A stretch of 64,000 nt of DNA from NCBI RefSeq assembly GCF_902459465.1, contig NC_047066.1:17425047-17489046 (forward strand). The letters run 5' to 3'. Shown in pieces: positions 13,801-26,900 of this stretch. The position numbers were made by a program, and so were the translations under genes. This DNA is from Asterias rubens. Taxonomy: Eukaryota > Echinodermata > Asteroidea > Forcipulatida > Asteriidae. The stretch's first letter is position 1; the number at the start of each line of letters is the position of its first letter. Below the pieces are notes generated by a model that saw nothing but the letters and a program-made list of their open reading frames with translations, was not told the DNA's origin and searched no databases.

Positions 13801-16800
13801 CCTTTGCAGTCCATCCTTAAACAAGGTAATAATAGAGCCTAAAAAGGCACCATACAATACCAAGGTCAAAATTGTAATAAAGTAACTTTTTAAAACATTT
13901 GTACACACATTGCAAAGTGTATGAACAATGTACATGTATAATGGCCTACATGCCTACACACAACAAGTGATACATGTGTAGGAGGCATTACAACTTCAGT
14001 CACAGTTTGACATAAGTTTGACATCCATGCTGTCACAAATAATTGAAGATTATCAATAATTGTTTGCTATAGTTTCGTTATGGAAACTTACCATTAGGGG
14101 AGGCCATGTTAGCATCATTTCCCAAGAATATAGAGTCCAGCATTAGAATGTGCTTTACATTAGTATTTCAAGGTGCTGTCTTAATGTTAACACTACATGT
14201 GGTACATGTACACATCATGTACAGTGTAAGTAGGTCATGTATAGACTTGACATCCAACGCATGCCATATTCAGCACAGCAGTACCATGGTGTTTAGTTGG
14301 CAATGTAAGAGTGATCATACACGGTGATACAGTGATCATTTGGACTATGACCTAGGTATTTGGCAATCCTACAAATTGCATTGTTCTACTATACTATGGA
14401 AGTCCTAATCAAATCTTGTTCCCAGTCCCATGTCGGCACGCTTTGTACAAACAACATTTGTTTTTGCGAGTTTCAGAATGTCCAAAATCACCACTAACCC
14501 AGAATCAGCTGCATTAAAGCTTGTAAAATTTGTTACACAAAATATAGATTGTTAAGCCTAAAACTGTGACAAGGTCCAGGTTGTTACAGGTCCTCTGCAA
14601 TATTGCAAAACAATTTAATAATACAATATTTTCTTCATAGGTCTATACAATACCTCAAATTTAAAGCTTTGTTCCCTAAACATAATTTCCTTACAGTACA
14701 AGTCTCAAAATTCCAACCAGACTACTGAGTTCAGAAATAATAGATCCTAGCCCAACATTATTTAAGAGAATAAAAGGAAGATTAACGTCACCATTACAAC
14801 TTGTAGTACTGACCATGAAGTAACAACCACAAGGGAGAGTGCAATTCAACATGAGTGGTGTTGACACTCTAATTCATGCTCGTTCTTCATGAGAAAGATT
14901 ATTGTGTGAAAGACACCGGTTTGTTATGCATCTTGCACATCCACACACATTCTCAAACGTTCTCACACATAGTTCACTTCCTTAGAGAAGTATAAGGATA
15001 AGGACACTTGGATCGAACATGTAGACAAAAATGCAGCTTTGTAAATAGCGTTCATGAAGAAACATTAAGTTGAATTTTATTCCCATTTTTCACTAAGTTA
15101 ATACCCTTGACTCCATCACAGAGCAGGGAGTCCACTTTGGAAAGGTAAGAATTACAATAAAGTGCCAGGGAAAAGTACAATTTTGACAGGGTAAGTTTGG
15201 TGTACACGTGTAGTACCTTCAACATGCTCAGCGGAGAGACTTTCTGTTTCAAATGACTTACATTATCTGATCAGTAAACAGAACACTTTTTATTCACATA
15301 CCTCATGAAGATTGGAAGTAAAACTACACAATATCAATTGTTCACATTGTACATTGTATGTATTACATGTATACGAGTATGCATGTATGTTTTACATACA
15401 CTCTACATTAAATGTACAACCCGAAAAACGTTAACAGGCAGTAGCATAAAAATAATTTGAATGAGTCATACAGACCTACAATTTCTTGGTCTAGGCAGTA
15501 TGCAAATGTGCAGCTGGTTTTACCTGATACTTGAAGAACATCTGTGAATGAATTCTGAGCAAGAAGTAGTAATTACCTCAGCATCCTCCAACTGTGTGAT
15601 AAACCACTAATGCCATGTCAACTATTGATCCTCAGCACTAATATGTTCACTCATATTAAGATCTAGTCCCCCTAAGTAGGCATCCAGAAAGCTGCCTCCA
15701 TGGGCTATGATTAAATCAATCGCTTGGTTTGAGATTTCTACAGCATCCCTCAAAACCTAGTCAATCATCCAAGCACGAGGGCAGTGGGTTGAGTGATAAC
15801 AGCCCCACATAAGGAAGCCAGGATGTCATAGCACTGGTAATGAAGATGAGTCCCTGTAAATAGCCAGTGGTCTCTACAGTCTTTAATTAGATTGTGGAAT
15901 CAGTGTTTTTCCAATCCATTGCCTTGTTCCACAGTACTGACGTCAAAGTGGCCTACTACTGACCAACTCATATTATTACAAGGTTTGAGCTCAGTCAGAC
16001 TTATTATATACAGTCATATCATGTACATTGTAATAACATTATGCACCCTAGGGTATTCTCTCTTGATAAATTATGCATTCAAAAAGTTTAGTGACTTTTT
16101 TTGTTTACAATATTGTATAAGTCTCCATCTAAAGGCCATCCTGTCAAAGAAAGTACATCGCATCCTGAAAAAGCGCACTCAAAGTATTTCCAAAGGAAAC
16201 CACAGTATGACTCCAATGGGGTCATTCCAACTCAAATATTGACAAACTATAGTTTTACACACTTACCTGCTTTGGAATCACATTTAAATTAAACTACCAA
16301 AATTAAGCTCAATTCTTCACTTCAGTCATAAAGAACTGTCACATTGTTTTCAATGTTGTAAATTTGTTTATTAATTAATTCATAAACACATTCACCATTT
16401 CATTAAAGAAAATTCAGAAAAGATAGACTATAAGCGCTGTGTAAAAACCACTACTGAGGTTTTCAGGCTTGTGATAATGCTCATTTTAAGTCAACAGATT
16501 TGCCTGTTTGTAAAAATGCGAAAAATCACTGTGCCAGTGCTGAAATTCAAAGAAAAAATTCAAATCTTGATTTATCACTTTCAGAAAATGCAAAATGGCA
16601 AACCTACATAGTACATGATCCGTCAGTCATCCTAATTAGCATTCAAACATGTGTTAGGTTCTAAAACTTGCTGTGTGTATCGGCACTCCGATATCAAACT
16701 CTGTTGTTTCGAACTACTCTGTGCCACAGGGGTCGGAACATGGCCTGCAGTGGTTTACACGGTTATTTACACATTCTGAAATTTAACCTGAACTACCATG

Positions 16801-17908
16801 TGTATGCAGGCGACACTCAGCTATACATCACGTTCAAATCTTCTCAAAAAAACGCCAATGCATCTATTGCAAGACTTGAGAAATGCATCCAAGAGATTCG
16901 ACGTATGACACAACAAAACTTCCTGAAATTGAATAAGACAGAGTTCCTTCTATTTGGGTCACTCCAACAGTTAAAAAAGGTTTCAGTGCCTTACATATCA
17001 ATAGGTGATGCTCAGATAGCTCCCTCGCTGCAAGCTTTGAACTTAAGGACTATTTTTGATTCATCAATAACACTTCAACCACACTCATATCAATAACATG
17101 GTTCGTCTGCCATCATATCACAAAAGGAATATTGGTAAGTTTCGCAAGTACTTGGACGAAAGTGCCACTGAAAAGGTCATTCATGCATTTGTTACTTCTC
17201 GCCTTGACAACGACAATGCTCTTCTCTACATTCTTCCTAACAACCAGATTTCCCATCTTCAACGGCCAAAACACAGCTACCCAAATCTTGTCACTGTCTA
17301 GAAAATCCTGTTCTATCACCCCCATTCTGAAACTACACTGGCTCCCTACCTCTCAACACATCATCTTCAAGCTGATGCTCATTGTCCACAAAGCACTTAA
17401 TTGCAAGGCTCCCCACAATATTTCTGAACTACATAAAGTTTACACTCCATCAAGAAATCTTCAATCAAGTTCCATGCTTCTCCTCATTGAACCCAAGTCT
17501 CGACACTCATGGGGTGACAGGTCTTTTTTTTCAGCTGGGCCATGCATCTGGAACTCTCTACCACTTAATCTTAGATCTTGTCTTTGTACCACAAAATTCA
17601 AATCTCTTCTCATAACTTATCTTACACTGTATGTCACAGGTTTTTAAGGACTAATTTCCTTATGTCGGTTTTTCTTTCATTTTGTTTTTGTTTTACTGCG
17701 CCTTGAACACCCAGTAAGGTGGATATATGCGCATTACAATTCTTTTTTATTATTATTATTATTAAGAAAACTATACATTACACTAAATGGGACACTGAAA
17801 AAGCACAGTGAATAAATAACGGTGCGATCTCGCATAAACGAGGACTGTCGGGAATCGATGTGTGTGATCGTGTGAATGTTTGTCATGAAATCGCATACAA
17901 CCTTTGGG

Positions 17909-17941
<33 letters not shown>

Positions 17942-20900
17942 GACACTTAATAAAGCGCCGGTATCCGCCGCAAGCGGCGCTCATGGCGCTACTCTACAAA
18001 GGAACAACAAGCAATGAAAGTAGCAAACAGCAAAATAAGAAAATAAACTTAACAAAAAGCTTCTCTATGAAAATGAGTTTTTAAACTGTTCTTGAATGTG
18101 TTGAGTGATTTGGAGAGTTTTACAGTGTCCGGGAGGGAGTTCCAAAGCTTTGGTGCTGCACTCTGAAAACTTCTCTCCCCCCATACATGTTTAGTTGTTT
18201 TTTCCTGGAGGAGTTTGTGTTTTGTAGACCGTAAGCCACAATGTCCTGGGGTGTATATCTGCACAAGATCACTTAAATATGCTGGGGCATCACCTTGCAA
18301 GATCTTGAAAATAATGAGGCACAGTTTATATTTAACCCTTTGTTGGATGGGGAGCCAGTGCAAGCCGGCTAGCACTGGTGTGATGTGTTCCGTTTTCTTG
18401 GTGAAAGTGATCATCCTTGCTGCAATATTCTGTAATCGTTGAAGGCGAGAGAGTTGCGTATGATGAAGGCATGGACAATGGTTTCAGCAGCTTCCCTTGT
18501 GAGGTGATTGCGTATCCTGCCAATGTTCCTGATTGACATGAAAACAGACTTAGATGTTGCTGTCACCTGGCTTTCCATTGTCATAGCTTGATCAAACATC
18601 ACACAGTTTCGAACAGTAGTGGAGGGCTTTATGTAAGCATCACCAACTCGAACATGCTCAATATTCACTTTCATTGTTTGCCGTTTGGAACCCAGAATTA
18701 TGAATTCAGTTTTTGCGTCATTAAGTTTGAGGAAGTTATGATTCATCCATGTTCCGACATAGTCGATGCAGTGTTCGATTCTCTGAAGAGTGGAGTTAAC
18801 GTCTGCCTGTAAAGGTTTCACTGGTATGTAGATCTGAGTATCATCTGCGTATAAATGATAGTTCAGGTTATACCGACGAATGATGTCCCCGAGTGGCAAA
18901 GTATAGATTGGGAATAGTCCAGGTCCAACACACGAACCTTGAGGTAGTCCACAATTCAATGTAGCTGCATCGGAGATGTCGTTATTAATGCAGACTGCTT
19001 GTGTTCTTCCAGCTAAGTATGATTTTAGCCAATCCAGAGCCACACCACGGATACCGATACGGTTTTCAAGACGCTGAAGCAGCTTATGGTTGTCCACGGT
19101 GTCGAAAGCCGCCGAAAGATCGAGCAACACCATAAGCACTATCTGTCCATTATCCATGGTGTGTAGCACATCATTCTGTACTTTCAGAAGGGCGGTTTCT
19201 GTGCTATGAAAAGCACGGTAGGCTGACTGGTAGTCCTCACATAGGTTATGTTGATGTAAAAAGGGTACCAGCCGTGCCAGAACTACACGTTCTAGCGTTT
19301 TACCAAGAAATGACAAGTTAGAAACCGGTCGGTAGTTCTTAAACACATTCCGATCAAGATTCTCCTTCTTTATGAGAGGACGAATGTGTGCAACTTTCAG
19401 GATGTCCGGGAAAATGCCAGTTTCTAATGAAGTGTTGACTATCTTTGTTATGACAGGTACTATAGCATCGGTAGATTTCTTAAGGAGTGAAGTAGGGATC
19501 GGATCCAGTTTACATGATGTTGTTGGAGCATTGCGTATGATGGCAAGAACCTCCTCTTCAGTTGTAGGTGCAAAACATGACAAATGATGAAGCGCTGTTA
19601 TAGGTTCGTCATATGCCAAATCATCAAAGACTACGAAGCTATCACGGATTGTCTTTATTTTGTCAGTGAAAAAATTGCAGAGCTGATTCGCAAGGTGAAG
19701 ATCGGAAGTAGCGTCTGGAAGAGGAGATACTTGAGAACGATGAAGAAGATCAACAGCAAGTTTGAATATACGCTTTTGATCCTTAGCATGCTCTATAAAC
19801 AGATCACTGTAGTATTTACTTTTTGCTTTTCGAATCAAAGTATTTACTTTCTGCTTCTGTTGAGTGTACTGCTGGCGATCAATTTCTAAATGAGTCCGTC
19901 TCCATGTATGTTCCAATTGCCGACGCTTCTTTTTCTCCTCAAAGATTTCAGGGTTATACCAGGAGGTATTTGGTCGAACCTTTAGAATCCGTGTCTTTGC
20001 TGGCGCATGTTTATCAAGTGTTTTACTAAGAACATCTGTGTAGTGTCCTGCTAGATCAGAAAACTGGCGCCCAAAACGATGGTTGTTGGTTCTCGGGTCT
20101 TGTGTGAAAAGGGCTTTAGGTGAAGACCCATGGTCACTCTTGTCAACTGTTCTTCAAAATTACATCAGGCTCCGAGTACACACTAATGCATCATATAACT
20201 TATGCAAGTAATAAGCTTGGGGGATACCTTGATATTATCGAATATCGTGATACTAATTTGGAAACGATTTCGATATCAGATCGATTTGGTTTTAATCGTA
20301 ATATCAATATATCGCGATATCGATTAAATATTGCGATGTATTTCCAAGCCGAGACCTCTTGCACAACATAGGTTTGGAGTAAAACCAGAAGAATAGGTCA
20401 TTAGAACACCTCTCTTATGCTACCTGTGTCTTCTACAACTTTCACCGGGAGTTTGAAAACTGATGATGTCAAATTTAATTACTCGCAATTATATTGAATA
20501 TCGCGATATATTGTAAACGATATATCGTGAATAAAATTAATCGATATCGCCCAAGCTTAGTAAGTAAGGCAACACAGAGTGAGATAGGAACAAGCAATCT
20601 GTACAAAAAAAATTCCAGTTCACTTATTGCACTGTTCTAACTCCGCATTTTGTACTTTTTAAAGTTTATGCAGTTTTTTTGTCACACATGCGCTCATGGA
20701 ATACAGAAACATCTTTGTCCAATATCCAACTTGGCTTTTGGACTCATTGGGTATGGGATGCAGACAATGTATATATTCCACTCAAGGTTGTGTGTAACTA
20801 ATAGAGTAAGAGTAGAGTGAAACTGGGCTGGCTTACCTTTACTGCTTTTTGTATCGTGACGTCCTTTATCTCTACAAGCTTGTTCCAAGGAGTTGTGTTG

Positions 20901-23900
20901 TTTGGCCAATGTCTCAATGGTGTCTTCTAGACGTAGTCTTTGGTCTCGTTCATACTGTAATGTTTTCTGCCACTTCCGTCCCTGTGCCTGTGCAATCTCT
21001 AAGTACTCGCCACACGCCTATAGTCAATACCAAATGCTAGCATCATCAAATCAATTCAAAGCTTTTAATTTCATATGTAACTAATCATTACAACTAATAC
21101 AAAGTGCTGGAAGGATAAAACAATATACACTGGTTGGTTGGTTTCATAGTACGCTCGCAAACGTATCAGTCCATCTGTCACTGTTATTCATCTACAGTAC
21201 TTATGATGTGCAATCAAAAGGGTTATTATACATGTGTAACTTCTATAAACATTAAGAACCCTGTAGTTTTTAGCAAAAAAGATGAAGGAGTTATAAATGC
21301 TATTTTGGGGTTTTATACAATCAGTTTTGTTTTATAAGTTGACTCACCGAAGTCCTGCCTGACTAATTATTGTTAGCTAAAATATGACTATTTGTATTGC
21401 ACATTTATTATTTAAGGGACTACATACATGTTCATGTAGGTGTACTGGTCAATCTGTTCTTTTTTTCATTCACCATCATTACAGCCATATTAGAGTCAAG
21501 TGTGCTGGAGTGAAACTAGTTATGAATTTGTGGATTTAGCTTCTAAATCAAGAATCCATACATTCAAATTCAAGTTTGATACAAAAACACTATTATCAAG
21601 ATTACAATAACTGGGGTTTTCTATGCAATATTGGTGCTCCACCAACATTTTCAGTGCTATACATAGAAGTTTCACCCTCCATATATGTTGCTACAAGTAC
21701 AGTTGGTAACTACACCACAGCTATATATGTAGTGTAGAGACCAAGGGAAAAAGCTATGTTGGATCATTTGGGTATACAACCTATAATCAGGTCAATTGAC
21801 ATCATCAAAAGAGTGACATACAATTGTAACCTGTAGGCCTATGTACTTCCTTCAAGAAAGGTTTGTGCGCAGATCAAGAAGACTGTGAACAGCATTTCTA
21901 TGAACTTATAATACATACGAAAGGGGCACATCTCAAAACTTGTTCAACCGCTAATTTGTACAATTACTTAAATTGTACAAATTAGTCTGATAAAAAAATG
22001 TAAAAATTCCCTTTGATTGATTGATTGACATTTTTGTTTATAAAGGTGAATGTTTTTTCTACATGTATTTCCATAGCAACTGTAAACAGTTTGAGTTCGC
22101 TCTGGGTTAAATTGGTGAAAGGACAGATTCTGCTGCCAAAAGAGGATAACACGAAAAAGCCAATATCTTGGGCTTATTTATCATTTACATTGGGGTCCTA
22201 AAAATACACATTTTGTACTTGAGATGTTAACTGCACATTGTGCACCAACGAATGTATACTTGTAGATAACTTGAGATTACCACTTCACCAGGGAAACATT
22301 GCCTATTAACAGGTACACACATGTATGTACATGTATAACACATTGAGGGAACACATTCAGTTCCATGTAGGGCCTACCACCATAACCAACTTAATCCCTG
22401 AGGAAACTTCTTGTCACTATTTAGCTACTGTATCAGTCATAAATTATAGCCTACAGTGCATGATAAAAAAAAGTGATTATCACTGACACATGAATCAAGC
22501 ACTGTCATGAAATAGAAAAATAATACAAACATTCACCTCATGCCGAGTGAGATACACTCAAGTCACACAACCACAACCTCACAAGAGAGCACAGGAAAGA
22601 AAGGCAGCTACATAAACAGTGTAGCTCTACAAAGCTTTACAACTTGACAATTGTTAGGAAAGTACATAATGGCAGTGGCACTTTACTGTACATCTATGCA
22701 GGGAAGTTGGTACACTAATCGCCCACTAATCAATATAACATCCTGTAAGCCACTCCTGTTCAACTTGATCAATATCCACTAACACCATGGAGGTAGAAAT
22801 ATGCTAACACCAAACACATCCCTTTGATGAGCCATTTCCAACTAAGGGCTTAGACAATCATCAGACCACAAGAGGGCAGCCTTCCTTAACTGCATTCCCA
22901 ATTGGACCATAGATGAACATGTAACAAAGTGTGTACTGATCCATCCAAGCTATTGAGGGCAGTATGCAATCTCAGTAATGACACAGTTACAGCATTCTTT
23001 AACCCTTTCCCTGGCCTCCTCTTCCAACTTGATTTGATTATATGGTAAATTAACCCTTTCAAAGCACTCACACACTATTAAACATCTACAGAGTCATTTA
23101 CTCTGCAACACAACAAGGAAGTTCTCCAGATATTCTGTGGTACCTACAAATCCTCAGATAGTTTTTGTTGTGATTATTTTCTTCTGTTACAAGTTTTGAT
23201 TACATGTTCTTGGGGTGAAATTAATCTTTGAATGGTTTGCACACTTGTATGATTTGCTTTACCAAATTGAAGATATCGAAGTTGGGAACACAAGTCAGAT
23301 CAACTTGATTTAGCAAAACATTGTTACATGTAGTCATTTGTGGTTCCCTTGTTCACAACATATTGTTTTTACGTCCCTCAAACAAATTTCTTTTTCAAAA
23401 GTAATTGAAAACAGTCATAACATATCTTTGGAAAAAAACGAGTACCTTTTTGACCAAATAGCTATCTTCTTCACATAAAACTCTCTGTAAAATCCTTTCA
23501 AATAATTGTATTCCGTGTTTAAAAACACCCATAAGTTTATCTGAGTGTCACCATTACTGTGTACATTGGACGTAAAATAGATTGTACAAATGATCTGTAC
23601 CAAGGTTCGAAATTAGCGGTCGCCCGGTTGCCAAATGCGAGTAAAAATAGTGGCGGGCGAGTCAAAACTCTTCCTCACACGCTTGCCGGACGAGTCAAAT
23701 AATTGGTCCTTTTCACATTTAAATGAGAGTACAGCGGGAAATTCCCAAAGAAAGCTTCCACTAAAGCTATTAAAATATTAAGTTTGACAAGACTAGATAT
23801 TTGCTAGTTTTAATTTAGCCGCGATCGGGATCTGAATTTTGTGTATTGCAGGCTAGTGAAAAAACCTGCTGGCAATCAAAATTTTTGGTTGACTCACCCA

Positions 23901-26900
23901 GCGGGCGATTGAAAAAAACGTTAAGGGAAACCCTGCGTACAAAGAGAAAAACTACTTGCTGTGTCGAACGTGATTCAATAAAAGGACTTCTGTTCTTTGA
24001 AATTTTTGGGACAATGAACCCAGTCATGACAGCAAGACACTTATTGCCTTGTCTTTTGGGTGAAAGTTGTTTGGATGGGACGTAAAGCCGTTGGTCCAAC
24101 GTGTTGTGTTATCCATGTAAAAAAAACCAGTGCACTTATCAACAAAAAAAAAGGGTTTGCCCTGTTGTTTCTGGCTGTGGCTGCTGTATGCGCCGTAGCA
24201 CCCTGTAAACTCTTATAAAAAGGTGCTAAATAAATGGGTCTCAAATTTCATCACTGCAATAACCTATCTTTCTGTATACTAAGCGCTTTAAGTACCTTGA
24301 TGGTAGATAAACGCGCTATATTTACAGTAAGACTTCAAAATTATTGTTTTTATTAATGTGCTTTTTTTAGACTAATTGTCATCTTGAGAACATGCTCTAC
24401 TCTAAGGGCTGTAACTACGAAAGGCCTTTATATTTATACTAGTGTAGTATATAGACGTGGATAAATCCAAGTTACACGCGTCTTTCTAAACACCTGAATT
24501 AAACAAGTCTTACGCAATACCTTAAATAGTTGCTTAGTTATCCTTGTGTAACTAGCTAGTTACACGAGGATGGGACAGTCTAAACCTATTGACCGAGGTC
24601 CCTATTGTTAAATACATTGTAATGTAGATAAAGGATTGCGCAACAACATGAACATATGATAGGCATCAGTGTAGAGAAATCTTCAGCAGGTCGTTACTTC
24701 GATACTCTACAGCCATGGCTGATTAAAAGCAACAATTGCACTGCTGACGAAAGGATGGCTCTCGTTGAGACCATGAGGAACTTCATTTCCATTAGTGGTG
24801 ACAAAAGATGTGACACTAAAGCCAACCAGAAAAAAGGTGACGCCTGGAAAGCTATCACTTCAGAAATGTCCATCTCGTTTCCTGACTGTAAAAACCGATC
24901 TGCAAAGGTCTACAAATAGTCAGTGTGAACAAAATTAAATTTTTGTTCGAAAATGTGGATTGGTGGGTCAAGGAAATAACTGCAAATCGAAAATCATTTG
25001 TTACCAAAAGGAAAAAAATAAAATAAAAATCAACATAAAAAATAAATAAATAAAAAATACCCAGCTGGCCAAGATCGTCAATTTAATTCCTGATTAAACT
25101 ACAAAAGTGTTTGTTTGTTTGTTTGTTTGTTTGTTTGTTTGTTTGTTTGTTTGTTTGTTTGTTTAAACCATCAGGAAAAGCCATTAACAAGGTGTTCTTC
25201 CTCATACTCTTCTAAGGGATTCACCTTGTCCCTAAAAACTCTTGGTGAACGCTGGTGTTGGCGACCATGACGACTTTCTTGTTCGTCATCCTCCTCTTGT
25301 GAAATTAAGAAGATTTGGAGCCCATCCATCCTGTCCATCTTTCTACCTTTCTGTGTACATATCTGGCTTCTAAATGGCTCAGAATACTCACTAAACAACC
25401 CCCGTACCATGTTTAAGAATTGCTATTGTTTGTTTCATAAACACATGTTAAACTCTAATGGTCATTTAAACGCGGCTAACTAAAAGCAAGCTTTGTAGTA
25501 CCTGTTTGAAGTTAGACACGAGGTTTATACAGTGACTACTCATTTAATACGCATCTAATGGGTTAAATGGCTTTCGTAGTTACGGCCCATAGGTTCTGCT
25601 CAACATGTTTAAGGCCATATCGCGCGATGGTCACGCAAGGAAATCTTGATGCACGATCCTAAAAAACATGGTTAATAGTCATCGCTGAGGCCTAAAAACT
25701 GTGTCTTTTTTTGATCGCGCATCAAGATTTCCATCGCCCGACCATTGCGCAACCATCATGCGACCGACTAGAACTCTATAACTTTAGGGTGATAATAGAG
25801 TTTGTAAAATTGGCCACTGAACAACTATGTAAATGTGCTTGACATCAGAGTGGTCATACAATGCGGTCAACAGCAACTATGTAAATGTGCTTGACATCAG
25901 AGTGGTCATACAATGTGGTCAACAGCAACTATGTAAATGTGCTTGACATCAGAGTGGTCATACCATGCAGTCAACAGCAACTATGTAAATGAGCTTGACA
26001 TCAGAGTGGTCATACAATGCGGTCAACAGCAATTTTTCAAACTTAAAACAATTTGGCAACAAAAGAGAGTGATGGATAGTGGGCTTTTCATATAATAGAA
26101 TGTATTTAAAATGCACTACAGAGAAACTAAAGGAAGCTGTAAAGAAGTATTTCAAAACTGCTTTACTCTTATTTCAACCATGCATTGCCTGGCTTGGAGC
26201 CTGAGTGTACTTACATTAATCATAGCATTGGATGTTATCCTAAACAGTGTTGCTCTCTCATTGATACCCTTGAGTTTACTGATAGCTTCTGTAGGATCAT
26301 GAATTACTTCCAGGTCACTCAGTGCACGTTGTAATGCTGTTCCATGCTTAGTGATTAGTTCATTGCAGATTCCAAGATCTTCTAGTTTACTGGTAAGGAT
26401 ATGTAGAGTTGCTTGCAGCTCAGTGCGATCTACATCTGTTGGTAGCTCCTCTTCATCATCTTCGAAATTAAAACAAAATCAGACATATTCACACTATGAT
26501 CGGGAACATTGAATAATCGTAACCCTAACTTTAGTGAGCTCAGTATTGCAGAGCCAAACCAAACATGGGCCAAGCTACTCTGAATACAAACAATCCAAGT
26601 GTTAGGCAATTGATAAACCAATGGGGCATGCTCATCCAAACAAAATTAACTGTTGACAGGTACATGTATACATTCACATGAAATACCAGCCAAAATTGCA
26701 TGTGCTCCATGGGTACATTTGTTATCATTTGTCTCAGGCCTGGAATTTCATCTTTGAGACGGGAAGACAGTTTTCATTTTGCAAAGGGCACTTCCATTGG
26801 AAAATCTTATAAAGTTTATGTGAAACTTTTGAAGGGGCACCAAGGCCAAGACCAGGGGCAACAAAAGCCACTGCATTCATGTAAATCAAAGGCTGGGACC

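Larger units (their letters stand above)
12077..20836 (-). other. OSBP intron 4
   Basis: 8.8-kb intron between coding exons 4 and 5. It holds the candidate alternative exon at 14092-14107 and a cluster of LINE fragments at 16.7-20.1 kb with an AT-rich palindromic repeat beside it. From 12.1 to 14.0 kb and from 14.2 to 16.6 kb I see no gene; the sequence is AT-rich unique-looking DNA with scattered ACATGTA words. Confidence 0.7.
24406..25588. mobile_element. Decayed PIF/Harbinger DNA transposon
   Basis: Ends are inverted: GGGCTGTAACTACGAAAGGC at 24406 versus the reverse complement of GGCTTTCGTAGTTACGGCCC ending at 25588. Inside are a Myb/SANT-like ORF on plus and a transposase N-terminal remnant on minus, the two-gene layout typical of PIF/Harbinger elements. 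No clear 3-bp target duplication. Located in OSBP intron 3 (between coding exons 3 and 4). Confidence 0.7.

Noticed and set aside
18411-19916. A 501-codon gene
   Set aside because: It is CR1-type retrotransposon RT with a truncated 5' end and a frame break, not a host gene.
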